Below, in pieces: positions 19,046-27,214 of a stretch of 59,658 nucleotides of DNA. Position numbers and translations under genes: made by a program. The stretch covers positions 1 through 59,658 of the forward strand of contig CAMDQC010000011.1 in NCBI GenBank assembly GCA_945905735.1, given 5' to 3'. Every line of letters begins with the position of its first letter. Position 1 is the stretch's first letter. Source of the DNA: Prosthecobacter debontii. GTDB lineage: Bacteria; Verrucomicrobiota; Verrucomicrobiia; Chthoniobacterales; Chthoniobacteraceae. The notes under the pieces were generated by a model that was not told where the DNA came from, did not search any database, and saw nothing but the letters and a program-made list of their open reading frames with translations.

Positions 19046-19121
19046 GGTGGCCATAGCTCAATGGTAGAGTACCAGATTGTGATTCTGGGCGTTGCGGGTT
19101 CGAGTCCCGTTGGTCACCCCA
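19046..19121 (+). tRNA. tRNA-His (anticodon GTG)
   Basis: A complete cloverleaf can be folded. The acceptor stem gtggcca (19047-19053) pairs with tggtcac (19111-19117); D arm gctc...gagt; anticodon stem ccaga/tctgg with loop ttgtgat, giving anticodon GTG at 19079-19081; T arm gcggg/cccgt with loop TTCGAGT. G at 19046 is the genome-encoded G-1 typical of bacterial tRNA-His, facing the discriminator C at 19118. CCA is encoded (19119-19121). Histidine identity is therefore supported by both anticodon and G-1:C73. Confidence 0.97.
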
Positions 19122-19185
19122 CCTCCCTATCGGGCGGTGTTATTAACACTTGAACTCACGAAAAGTCCCCCCACCCTCCGCGATT

Positions 19186-20664
19186 ATGTTTCGTCCCATC
19201 CTACTCGCCGCGTCCATCGCCTTCAGCACCGCCGCATTCGCCGCCGACCCGGTCGTCGTCGAGATGAGCTTCGACTCCGGCTTCGATAAAGCAACCGTCC
19301 TCGCCGATGAGGGCGCGCCTGCTTGGATCACCAAGGTTGAGCAGCAGGGCGGCAAGTTCATCGACGAACCGAAAGGCTGGCAGGTGCTCGCCACGCAGCC
19401 GGAAGGAGTAGGGCGGCTCACGCTGACCCTCGACCGCGAGAAAATGAAGAACAACCTCGTCGCCACGATCCTTTTCGATGGTGACGCCAAAGCCGACATC
19501 GCCGTGCAACTCCTCGATGCGGAAAACCGCGTCATCATCCTCGACCTCTTCGGCAACATCGTCGAAGTCGGCGAGACCGCCGCCACCAATACATTCGTCA
19601 TCCCCCTCGTGAAATATCCCACCGCACAGAAAATCGCCATCCGTCGCATCAGCGGCCAAGTCAACGTCCACGGGCTCGTCCTTTACCCCGTCGTCGTCGA
19701 AGGCGCTCCCGTCAAAGAAGCACTCCAAGACCTAGCCCGTGTCCTCGGCGATCCCCTCAGCCCGGAGAACCCTCTCGTCAAAGGGCTGCAACACGTCGCG
19801 CAGGAAAGCAACGTCGCCATCGCCCCCGTCAAACCCGCAGCTACCGCCGAAAAAGAGAAAAAGCCCTACCCCGCCGCACTCGTCGTAGCACCCGGCACGG
19901 CAGCACAGCCGATTCCTACGCAGGGCCTCGTCGCGCAGTGGACCTTTGATCTCGCTGACGCTGCGGACTCCGGCAACGGCAACGTCAAAGGCACACTCGT
20001 CGGCGGAGCGCGCGTGGCACCCGGCATTTTCGGCAAGGCGCTGCTCCTGCGAAAAAACCCATCTTCAGAACGGGAAATCCAATGGGACTGCATGACTATC
20101 CCCGCGACACCCGCGCTCGACCTCGCCGATAACGTAACCATCGCCGCGTGGGTCAACTTTAAGAGCATCGCAGGAACATGGGGCTCGCAGATCGCTTGGC
20201 ACGGCGACGACCAATTCGGCCGCGACCCGTGGACCCTACGCGTCTTGCCCGATGGCTATGTCGAAATGCGCTCCGACCGCTCCGTCACCGGCGCACCGAA
20301 GTTCACCGTGTTTGAGGAGGAAATCTACCTTTCCCCAAAGGGCAAACCCATGATGAACCAGCACGTCCGCGCAGTCTCCGACCGCGTCCTCTCGCCCAAC
20401 ACGTGGTATTTCCTCACTGGCACCATCGGCAAAGTCTCCGAGCGCCGCCACGCCATCCGCCTATTCATCAACGGCGAACTCGTCTCCGATGTCGATACCG
20501 ACGAGACCGTGAACTACCCCACCGCGAAGTTTTACACCACCATCGGCGCAGTGGACCGCGGCGGCTGGCAAAACTTCGACGGCATGATCGACGAAGTCCG
20601 CATCTACAGCCGCTCCCTCACGCCCGCAGAAATAAAGAGCCTCTACCTCCAGCCGCGCCGATAG
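19186..20664 (+). CDS. Exported LamG-domain protein, ending at an in-frame TAG
   Basis: 492 residues from the ATG at 19186, which opens into a clean signal peptide (MFRPILLAASIAFSTAAFA, cleavage before ADP); an upstream TTG at 19150 is less likely. Residues about 20-190 form an N-terminal beta-rich domain; a linker follows at about 200-250. Residues about 255-490 are a LamG/concanavalin-A-like jelly roll: LVAQWTFDLADAADSGNGN, LADNVTIAAWVNF, NTWYFLTGTIG, IRLFINGELV, then FDGMIDEVRIYSRSLTPAEI, the standard C-terminal strand of this fold. Such domains bind glycans or mediate adhesion. The TAG at 20662 comes just after the LamG domain, and strong coding potential continues in the same frame to 20979, so the protein may once have been, or may still be, longer. 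Confidence 0.83.
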   Translation: MFRPILLAASIAFSTAAFAADPVVVEMSFDSGFDKATVLADEGAPAWITKVEQQGGKFIDEPKGWQVLATQPEGVGRLTLTLDREKMKNNLVATILFDGDAKADIAVQLLDAENRVIILDLFGNIVEVGETAATNTFVIPLVKYPTAQKIAIRRISGQVNVHGLVLYPVVVEGAPVKEALQDLARVLGDPLSPENPLVKGLQHVAQESNVAIAPVKPAATAEKEKKPYPAALVVAPGTAAQPIPTQGLVAQWTFDLADAADSGNGNVKGTLVGGARVAPGIFGKALLLRKNPSSEREIQWDCMTIPATPALDLADNVTIAAWVNFKSIAGTWGSQIAWHGDDQFGRDPWTLRVLPDGYVEMRSDRSVTGAPKFTVFEEEIYLSPKGKPMMNQHVRAVSDRVLSPNTWYFLTGTIGKVSERRHAIRLFINGELVSDVDTDETVNYPTAKFYTTIGAVDRGGWQNFDGMIDEVRIYSRSLTPAEIKSLYLQPRR

Positions 20665-20979
20665 GAAACCGCCGCTTGGCGTGCGGTCGGCGCATTTCAG
20701 ATCAAAAAGGGCGACCAAGTCGTCGCGATTCATGCCGACGGGCAGGAAATCCCCGTCCCCGGCACTAAAGTCTCAGTGCTCGAAAAGAACACGTTTATCT
20801 TCCAAGTGAATGGCGACAAAATCTCGGTGGACCTCAACGGAACGTCCGTCATCAAAGACCACGATGCTTCCGAAATCGAGAAAGTCGCCACCGGAGGCCG
20901 CTGGGGCTTTTACATGCCGAAGGCGTGCGCAAAGAACACCTGGAAAATCTACGACGTCGAAGTCCAGAAGCTACCGTAG
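20665..20979 (+). pseudogene. In-frame continuation of the LamG gene after the TAG stop
   Basis: 104 codons in the frame of the preceding gene, no plausible separate start before an ATG-less or weak start region (first candidate codon at 20776), and codon use like the genome. It reads AAWRAVGAFQIKKGDQVVAI, then FIFQVNGDKISVDLNGTSVI and GRWGFYMPKACAKNTWKIYD, a small beta domain reminiscent of the last strands of DUF1080/3-keto-disaccharide-hydrolase-like jelly rolls (N-D-x-x-V-D-L-N-G, G-x-W-G-F-x-x-P pattern). Best explained as the C-terminal domain of the LamG protein detached by a nonsense change, a base-call error, or readthrough of TAG. Confidence 0.65.
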
Positions 20980-21032
20980 CCTCGCAATGCGGCGTTCGGG
21001 CCGGGATCCTCACTTCCCTTGGCGGGTGGGGC

Positions 21033-23741
21033 TTATATCCATTTCCGGATGAAATCGCGGAAGCGGTTGTAGAAGAATCCGAGCAGAATGAGCACCGCGC
21101 CGAGGACGAGGAACGCGGTGATCCGCTCGAACGTACCGAGTCGCCACACATCCACGAAAAACACTGCGCCCACCGCAAGTCCCAGCACACCCAGCCCTGC
21201 GCGGCGATACACGCGCTCGCGGCGGACGATGCCGAGGATGAGGATGGTCAGCGCGAAAATGGCCCAGAACACCGTGAGGAGATTACTATGTTTCTCGCAG
21301 GTGAGTCGCGTGCCGAGTTGCAAACCGGTGGCTGCCATCGCGATCGCTAAAATGCGCGGGAAGTTCCCGGCGGCAATTCGACCTTGTTCTCCCGCACTGC
21401 GGGTGAATTCGAATCCAACGATGCACAGCGCGAGGGCAAGCCAGCCTTGAGCGACGGGTGGCAGAATCACGAGCAGGAGAAGCGCGATCCCGGCGCAGGC
21501 TGCGGCTGGGATGTAGAAATCCGCCCGTCGCAGGCTTGCGGCGAATAGACCGCAGGCGACTGTTGCGAAGAAGACCGCGCGCCACTGCTCCGGCACGTAG
21601 TACATCGCCCAGATGCCTGTGAATGCGAGAGCGCCGATGCCCTGGAGTTGGGCGATTGTCTGCCACGGGATGATGGAATCCCACGGAAAGCGGCGAAGCC
21701 TCGTGAGCACCGCGAGTGCCGCCAACACACCGGGGACCGCAAGCGGCGGCAGCCAGAAATCTCCCCGGTCGAGTCGCTCGAAAAATGCCTCGATTCCCAG
21801 CAAGAGCGGGAGCTGTCCCACGAGGAAGACACCGGGCGAACGGACGGCGAGACCGACGATCGCGAACCCGAGAACGACAGCGGGCGCGAGCGTCTGGCGG
21901 GCGGCAAGTTCGTGCCGGGTGTAGAGCCAGTACATGCTCACCACGACGGCGATGGCCGCATTGGAAAACTCGGAGACGAGCCGCGAGTGAGGTCGAACTT
22001 CGACGCGACGTTGATGCTGCCACCACGCAGCGGCGGCGATTCCGCATCCGAGTAATCCGAGTGCGCGACCTCCGTGAAAGGGCTGGAGCATGAGCGACGC
22101 GAGCCCGAGGGACAGAAACCCGAGAGTCGAGACCGGCAGCTCGGCAACGCCGGTGAGATGCACGGACGCCATGCAGACGATGCCGGTCGCGGCGAGGATG
22201 GTGGATTGGTTCGCCGTCGCTGCGTGGGCATAGACGGTGAGCGCGCCGAGTGCCGCAGCCAGCAGGATTCGGAACGCTCCGCCGCTTGAAAACCGCGCCG
22301 GGTTGAGCAGCGCCAGACGCTGCTTCGTATGCCATGCGCTGAACACGTGCGCGGCGCAGACGGTCAGCGCGACGGGCAGCGAGTGCGCTTGTTTGTCGAT
22401 CAGCGCCACCATCGCAAACAGCACCGAGCCCATCGCGCTCAATACGGCCGCGATGTCGAGCAGCCACGCATGGCGCTTGTGGCTGATGAACCCGAACAGC
22501 ACGCTTTCCACCGCGAGCACGATGGCCATTTGCGGGCCCGTGAGCTTCATGATCAGCCCGGCAGTCACGAGCAATGCGCCCTGCGCAAAGAAGGTGCCGT
22601 CGAGCGCGAGATTCTCCAGTTCCCTCCTGCGGGCGAACACCCCGAGCGCGAGAAGTACGACACCGAATCCCACGGTAAACGCCCAGTATCGGTCCGGCTG
22701 ATGCGCGATCGCACTGAGACTCGCGTAGGTGAAAAGTGCGCCGTTATTGAGCGTGGCAAATACCGCCCGCGACATCGGCGGCGCCGTTCGCGTGATGAAT
22801 ACCGCCGCTGTGAAAAGCGCCCAGTAGCCGGAGAGAAACGCCGGCCCCGTCCACGCCGGCACGGGCGATGCGCCATGCACGAACCGCCAGTATGCGTAGC
22901 TCGCATACGTCGCGAAAAGGGCGGCGCTCGTCAGCCTCGCCCAGCCGTGCCGTGCGACGAAATAGACCGCGACCGCTGTGAGCAAGAGCGCGGAGAAAAG
23001 TGTGAACGTGCCGATCGGATTGATCGCCGACGTGTAGTAAGAGAGCAGCACGGCGAGCATCGCGATCGTCTCGGATCGCTTTCGATTTGCGAACCACACG
23101 ATGCCGCCCGCGAATCCGAGCAACAGTGCACCGCCGAGCACCGGGCTCTCGATGACGCGGAGCTTCTCCACGAAATGCGCGGCGTAAAAAGTGTAGTACC
23201 CCGTGGCCAGCCCGCCCGCCATCAGCACGCGGGCGTAGTTGCCCATCTCTTCGCGCGTCTTTTCCAGCCACGCGCCGACGCCAAACAGCCCGCCGCCACA
23301 CAGCAGAAGCATCGCGATTTTGCCAGCCGGGCCATGATGAAGGATCCACGTCTGATATGCGTAGTTGCCGAGGAAGACGAGGCCCGTCAGCAAAATGACG
23401 ATGCCCACGCGGACGAGCCAAACGGTGCCGAGTTGCATTTCTAAAGAGTCCTTCTCCACAGCGGGCGCCGGCCGGCGCGGCGGCACGATGGGAAGCGGCA
23501 CCATCGGCGGCGGCGGCTTCGGGAGTGGAGCTGGAATCTCCACATCCACCACGGTGGGTCGCCTGCTCTCGGCAAGGATCTTCGCAGCAGGCACCGGAGC
23601 GGGCTGTTGCTCGGGCACCACTTCCGCCTCGCAACGCTGGATCAGCCGCTCCACTTGACGCGCGAGCGCAGCCATTTCGTTCGCGATTGCTGTTTGTCGA
23701 TTACGGATGACGTCGAGTTCGACGCGAGTCACAGGGTTCAT
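21033..23741 (-). CDS. DUF2339 polytopic membrane protein
   Basis: 902 residues. The N-terminus (about 1-40) is a short coiled coil (RNRQTAIANEMAALARQVERL), followed by a Pro-rich cytoplasmic linker to about residue 95. From LGTVWLVRVGIVILLTGLVF onwards there are more than twenty predicted transmembrane helices to the C-terminus, with the hallmark GNYARVLMAGGLATGYYTFY near residue 170. This layout (coiled coil, Pro-rich linker, many helices) matches the DUF2339 family, whose members are inner-membrane proteins of unknown function. It is the only gene on its strand here; its 3' end converges on the LamG gene and its 5' side faces the inverted-repeat element at 23807. Confidence 0.86.
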   Translation of the reverse strand: MNPVTRVELDVIRNRQTAIANEMAALARQVERLIQRCEAEVVPEQQPAPVPAAKILAESRRPTVVDVEIPAPLPKPPPPMVPLPIVPPRRPAPAVEKDSLEMQLGTVWLVRVGIVILLTGLVFLGNYAYQTWILHHGPAGKIAMLLLCGGGLFGVGAWLEKTREEMGNYARVLMAGGLATGYYTFYAAHFVEKLRVIESPVLGGALLLGFAGGIVWFANRKRSETIAMLAVLLSYYTSAINPIGTFTLFSALLLTAVAVYFVARHGWARLTSAALFATYASYAYWRFVHGASPVPAWTGPAFLSGYWALFTAAVFITRTAPPMSRAVFATLNNGALFTYASLSAIAHQPDRYWAFTVGFGVVLLALGVFARRRELENLALDGTFFAQGALLVTAGLIMKLTGPQMAIVLAVESVLFGFISHKRHAWLLDIAAVLSAMGSVLFAMVALIDKQAHSLPVALTVCAAHVFSAWHTKQRLALLNPARFSSGGAFRILLAAALGALTVYAHAATANQSTILAATGIVCMASVHLTGVAELPVSTLGFLSLGLASLMLQPFHGGRALGLLGCGIAAAAWWQHQRRVEVRPHSRLVSEFSNAAIAVVVSMYWLYTRHELAARQTLAPAVVLGFAIVGLAVRSPGVFLVGQLPLLLGIEAFFERLDRGDFWLPPLAVPGVLAALAVLTRLRRFPWDSIIPWQTIAQLQGIGALAFTGIWAMYYVPEQWRAVFFATVACGLFAASLRRADFYIPAAACAGIALLLLVILPPVAQGWLALALCIVGFEFTRSAGEQGRIAAGNFPRILAIAMAATGLQLGTRLTCEKHSNLLTVFWAIFALTILILGIVRRERVYRRAGLGVLGLAVGAVFFVDVWRLGTFERITAFLVLGAVLILLGFFYNRFRDFIRKWI

Positions 23742-23806
23742 TGGCGAAGAGAATGGCAGAAGCTATCGGTTTGTCCAAATTGATGGTGTCAACGAGGGCC
23801 GTTCAT

Positions 23807-23920
23807 TTAGAGGCTGTGAAAAAGTGCCCGCGAAAGGCGCGAAAGCTCGCGAAAAAGCCGATTCTTTCGTGTCTTTTGCGCCTTTCGCGGGCCAAAGATG
23901 AATTCTTTCACAGCCTCTTA
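23807..23920. repeat. 114-nt nested inverted repeat (hairpin / MITE- or REP-like element)
   Basis: Outer arms 23807-23820 and 23907-23920 are complementary at 13 of 14 positions; inner arms 23826-23840 and 23878-23892 are a perfect 15-bp inverted repeat. The RNA or single-stranded DNA could fold into one long hairpin. It contains no gene and lies in the 259-bp space between two divergent genes. Confidence 0.75.
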
Positions 23921-24000
23921 GACGTTGTCGTTTGTGAGGGCAGAGGAAGTGTATAGGGGATTGCGCTTGTTCCGGCGAGGATGGCGCGGCAAAGAGGTGC

Positions 24001-24639
24001 ATGCTTCGTTTGGCCTCATGGATTCGGGAATGCGATGATGCGTGGTTCGGTAAGTTTTTGACGCCGCATCGGGAGATCGTCTTGGGCAATGCGCGCCTTG
24101 GTCCTGTCGATCCGGCGAGTGCGGATGGCTTGCTCATCACCGGCGGTGCCGATGTTGCGGCGGAGTTTCACAGCGAGCCGCCTGCGGACCTTTCGCTGAT
24201 TAAGAATCCCGATCCGGTTCGAGATGCGTGGGAGTTTGCGGCTGTGCGATCGGCCATTGAGCGCGGTATCCCGATTTTCTGTATTTGCAAAGGGATGCAA
24301 GTGTTGAACTTGGCCCTTGGGGGGACGCTGTTTCCCGATATTCGCGGTCACGATTTGCCGGAGCTGAAATCCGCAAACATTCAGCCGCTCCGCTTTGATT
24401 CGATCGCTCGGCACCGGGTCGAGAAAGTGAACAGCTCCCACCATCAGGCGCTCGACCGCGTGGCCGATATGCTCGAAATCGAAGCGTGGCACGCGGGCGA
24501 CGGCATCATTGAGCAGGTGCGAATTCGCAATTATCCGTGGAGTATGGGCGTCCAATATCACCCGGAGCGCGATTCCATTTATACGAGTCTCTTCGAGGAT
24601 TTCTTCGGGCAGCTCACGCCGACCTTTGATGGTCGATAA
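24001..24639 (+). CDS. Class I glutamine amidotransferase-like hydrolase (peptidase C26, PuuD-like)
   Basis: 212 residues. Nucleophile elbow FCICKGMQVLNLALGG (Cys at about residue 98), the oxyanion strand GLLITGGADVAAEF and the C-terminal dyad YHPERD (His about 181) identify the gamma-glutamyl hydrolase / C26 branch, related to gamma-glutamyl-GABA hydrolase. The conserved SSHHQALDRVAD and EAWHAGDGIIEQ segments are also those of this branch. It would cleave a gamma-glutamyl amide in the cytoplasm; the real substrate is unknown. The following transglutaminase-like gene starts within 2 bp of (or overlapping) its stop, so the two are an operon and may act on the same kind of isopeptide or amide bond. 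Confidence 0.88.
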   Translation: MLRLASWIRECDDAWFGKFLTPHREIVLGNARLGPVDPASADGLLITGGADVAAEFHSEPPADLSLIKNPDPVRDAWEFAAVRSAIERGIPIFCICKGMQVLNLALGGTLFPDIRGHDLPELKSANIQPLRFDSIARHRVEKVNSSHHQALDRVADMLEIEAWHAGDGIIEQVRIRNYPWSMGVQYHPERDSIYTSLFEDFFGQLTPTFDGR

Positions 24640-24640
24640 A

Positions 24641-25558
24641 ATGACCGACAGTCCACGCACCATCACTATCCGCATTGGTTTCGAGCTTACCTATGAAGCT
24701 GTGGACCCGACCCCGATCACGCTTCTCATTCAGCCCCGGCTGGAGCCATGGCAGAGGATGGAACGGCAACAGCTTTCATTTGAGCCGCAGGTCAATGTGG
24801 AGGAATACGAGGACGCCCACGGGAACACGGCGCATCGCTTCCGCCTTCCCGTAGGCCGCTCAACGATCCGCCAGGATGCGCTGGTGAGCGTTCCTTCCGA
24901 GCCCGAGAACCACGATCACGGCGGTGACCCGATTCCCGTGGGCGATCTGCCTACCGCGCTCCTACGGTATATTTTGCCGAGCCGATATTGCGATTCGGAC
25001 CGGCTGATGGATTTTGCGTTTGGGAAGTTTGGGCAGCTTCAGCACGGGTTCGTGAGGGTTCAGGCGATTTGCGACTGGCTTCACCGCAATATCCAATACC
25101 GGTGGGGCGGTGGCAGCCCTTTTACGTCGGCGAGCGAAGTCATCAGCCAGGGCTTTGGCGTTTGCCGCGATTTTGCACACACGGCCATCGCCCTCTGCCG
25201 CTGCTTTAATATCCCGGCCCGCTACGCGACCAGTCACTTGCCGGATGTGGGGTTTCAAGACTCCGGATCGCCGATGGATTTCCACGCCTATCTCCAAGTC
25301 TATATCGGGCATCGCTGGCACTCGTTCGATGCGCGCTTTAATGTTCCGCGTATCGGTCGCATTCAGATCGCCTGCGGACTCGATGCCGTGGACGGGGCTT
25401 TCTCGACGCTCTACGGCGCAGCGAACCTCTCAGCCTTCCGAGTGTGGGCCTATCAGATCGATCCCGCCGTGGTGAGGCTCGGCGACCCGATCGACCTGGC
25501 TAAACGGCTCGACGGCACTCCGGGGCTGCGCTTCTCATCGCAAGACCTCGCCCGGTAA
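24641..25558 (+). CDS. Transglutaminase-like cysteine protease
   Basis: 305 residues from the ATG at 24641, 1 bp after the C26 stop; an ATG at 24629 would overlap it by 11 bp. A beta-rich N-terminal domain (about 1-120: IRIGFELTYEAVDPTPITLL) precedes the transglutaminase core. The catalytic triad is visible: Cys175 in GFGVCRDFAHTAIALCR, His215 in MDFHAYLQVYIG and Asp230 in HSFDARFN. Family members with this N-terminal domain are mostly cytoplasmic peptidases or amidases of unknown substrate. No signal peptide. Probably works with the upstream C26 hydrolase. Confidence 0.88.
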   Translation: MTDSPRTITIRIGFELTYEAVDPTPITLLIQPRLEPWQRMERQQLSFEPQVNVEEYEDAHGNTAHRFRLPVGRSTIRQDALVSVPSEPENHDHGGDPIPVGDLPTALLRYILPSRYCDSDRLMDFAFGKFGQLQHGFVRVQAICDWLHRNIQYRWGGGSPFTSASEVISQGFGVCRDFAHTAIALCRCFNIPARYATSHLPDVGFQDSGSPMDFHAYLQVYIGHRWHSFDARFNVPRIGRIQIACGLDAVDGAFSTLYGAANLSAFRVWAYQIDPAVVRLGDPIDLAKRLDGTPGLRFSSQDLAR

Positions 25559-25647
25559 AAGGCGGCTAACCGGGATGACGCAACGCGCGCGAGTGGCAAA
25601 TCCTCTAACATCTGGGCGGTCTATGTATTTTTCCTACGCACTACACC

Positions 25648-26823
25648 ATGTCTCCAGCGCATCCACGCACACACCTTTACGCACTCGCACTGGCGATGAT
25701 CGTCGCCTCGGCGCTTATCGGTGTCGCCCTATTGCGGTGCCAGGATTTGGAGGTTCGATACGTCCACACGATAGCTCCCGAGTTGAGCGACTTGAAGCTT
25801 CAGGGGGTCGCTTTGCAAAAGGAAGCATTCAAAAAAGACGACCTGCTCGTGCTCTACGGCAGCTCCGAACTCGTGAAAAATGTACCCAACCGGGCGAGCG
25901 AGTTTTTTGAGCCTTACCCGACAGGCTTCCGGGTTTTCCCCGTGGGCAAAGCGGGCACCGTTTCCCTCGCCATCCTTCAGAAAATCGCCGCTGTCGGCAA
26001 CGATCTGCGCGGGCGCAAAGTCGCTCTCTCGCTCTCCCCGAGCTTCTTCTTCGATGAGACAGTGAACAGCGAGTACTACGACGGTAATTTTTCCGCGCTC
26101 CAAGCTACGGAACTCGCCTTCAGCACCGTGCTTTCCTACGAGCTGCGGCGTGATGCGGCTCGGCGGATGCGGCTTTACCCGGACACGCTCAATGGGAATT
26201 GGACGCTCGATTTTGCCCTAGAGCGGCTCGCCGGCGACTCGCTCGCAGACCGCCTCCTGTATGCCGCCGTTTGGCCGTTGGGGAAGCTCTCAAACGCCGT
26301 CGGGCGCGCGCAAGACCACATCGAAGCGGGTATCCAAATCTCCGATGAGAACGATCGCGACTCCGACACCCGGCCTTTGAAAATCCCGGGCATCAACTGG
26401 CGTGAAGTCATCCGCGTAGCCAACGCCACGACCAAGCGCCCGCCGTCGCCGCGCCTCACCCAGCGCCCGAAAGGCTCGCGGGACGCCAGCTTCGTGGCCA
26501 GCCTCACCGCCGCCGATGAATGGGACGACTTCGAGCTCATCCTGCGCACCTTTCGTGAGTTGGGTGCGGAGCCGCTCCTTGTCTCGATGCCACTTCACGG
26601 ACCCGATCTGGAAACGACCGGTGTTTCCGGCCAGGCTCGGGCAAGCTACGGGCAGCGCCTCGCGACTCTCGCGAAAGCCTACGCTACACCGCTCGTCTAT
26701 TTTCAGCAATTTGAAGACGACCCGGCTTTTTGGGAGGACAACCTCGACCATCCCGGCGTAAAAGGATGGGCGCACTACAACAAAGTGCTCGACGACTTTT
26801 TCCACGAACGCACCAAACTTTGA
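25648..26823 (+). CDS. dltD: DltD-like D-alanyl transfer protein
   Basis: 391 residues, a normal DltD length. One N-terminal transmembrane helix (about residues 10-29) anchors the protein; the rest is an SGNH/GDSL-like extracytoplasmic domain. LVLYGSSELVKN at about 68-79 is the DltD signature around the catalytic Ser, and DHPGVKGWAHYNKVLDDFF near the C-terminus carries the paired catalytic His (368). DltD takes part in the last, extracellular step of transferring D-Ala from DltC through DltB to teichoic acids in Firmicutes. Here it precedes dltC and dltX with overlapping or adjacent ORFs, which confirms the assignment. A Gram-negative target such as a lipid or glycan is inferred. Confidence 0.88.
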   Translation: MSPAHPRTHLYALALAMIVASALIGVALLRCQDLEVRYVHTIAPELSDLKLQGVALQKEAFKKDDLLVLYGSSELVKNVPNRASEFFEPYPTGFRVFPVGKAGTVSLAILQKIAAVGNDLRGRKVALSLSPSFFFDETVNSEYYDGNFSALQATELAFSTVLSYELRRDAARRMRLYPDTLNGNWTLDFALERLAGDSLADRLLYAAVWPLGKLSNAVGRAQDHIEAGIQISDENDRDSDTRPLKIPGINWREVIRVANATTKRPPSPRLTQRPKGSRDASFVASLTAADEWDDFELILRTFRELGAEPLLVSMPLHGPDLETTGVSGQARASYGQRLATLAKAYATPLVYFQQFEDDPAFWEDNLDHPGVKGWAHYNKVLDDFFHERTKL

Positions 26824-27059
26824 ACACAGCCCAAATCCTCGACATCCTCGCCCGCGTCGCCGAAACCGACGAAGTCCGCACCAACCCCGACCTCGCGCTC
26901 TACGACCTGCAAATCCTCGACTCCATGAAGACCGTCGAACTCATCACTACCATCATGGAAGAGCTTGGCGTCGCCGTTTCTCCGTCTGAGTTTGACCGTG
27001 AAGCATGGGCGACCCCGGCGCTGATTATCGCCGACGTGAAACTGCGCATGACCGCCTAG
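26820..27059 (+). CDS. dltC: DltC-like D-alanyl carrier protein
   Basis: 79 residues from a TTG at 26820 that overlaps the dltD TGA by 4 bp; this gives exactly the usual DltC size (78-81). YDLQILDSMKTVELITTI contains the phosphopantetheine site Ser35 in the D-S-M context typical of DltC, followed by a four-helix carrier fold ending in TPALIIADV. It would carry D-Ala on a 4'-phosphopantetheine arm, charged by DltA and used by DltB/DltD. Neither dltA nor dltB is in the window. Start choice rests on length, the overlap and the absence of any ATG in the appropriate place. Confidence 0.88.
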   Translation: MNTAQILDILARVAETDEVRTNPDLALYDLQILDSMKTVELITTIMEELGVAVSPSEFDREAWATPALIIADVKLRMTA

Positions 27060-27062
27060 CGC

Positions 27063-27212
27063 ATGGAAGCGTCTCTCAAATGGCTGGCCGCTCGTCCCCG
27101 CCTGCAAGTGACGCTGACGGCGCTATACTACCTCGCGCTGATCGCCGTCCTGTTGCTCATGTATGGGCGGGGCAACTTCGAGACGCCGGAGTTTGTCTAT
27201 CAGGAGTTCTGA
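27063..27212 (+). CDS. dltX: DltX-like small membrane protein
   Basis: 49 residues, starting 3 bp after dltC. MEASLKWLAARPRLQVTL is followed by one transmembrane helix (about residues 18-36: LTALYYLALIAVLLLMYG) and a C-terminus ending FVYQEF. DltX proteins of Firmicutes are about 50 residues with one helix and a required C-terminal F-I-Y-N-E-F-like motif; FVYQEF matches this. The position next to dltC supports it. It is too short for most gene callers and could be missed. The gene ends 2 bp from the end of the convergent HD phosphodiesterase gene. Confidence 0.85.
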   Translation: MEASLKWLAARPRLQVTLTALYYLALIAVLLLMYGRGNFETPEFVYQEF

Positions 27213-27214
27213 AG

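Noticed and set aside
18941-19153. 70-codon open frame at the tRNA-His gene
   Set aside because: It overlaps the whole tRNA and has no protein-like features.
17463-20664. Stop-codon reassignment (TAA/TAG read as amino acids)
   Set aside because: The other genes in the window are uninterrupted and use normal stops, with TAG and TAA ending many of them, so a changed genetic code is not supported.
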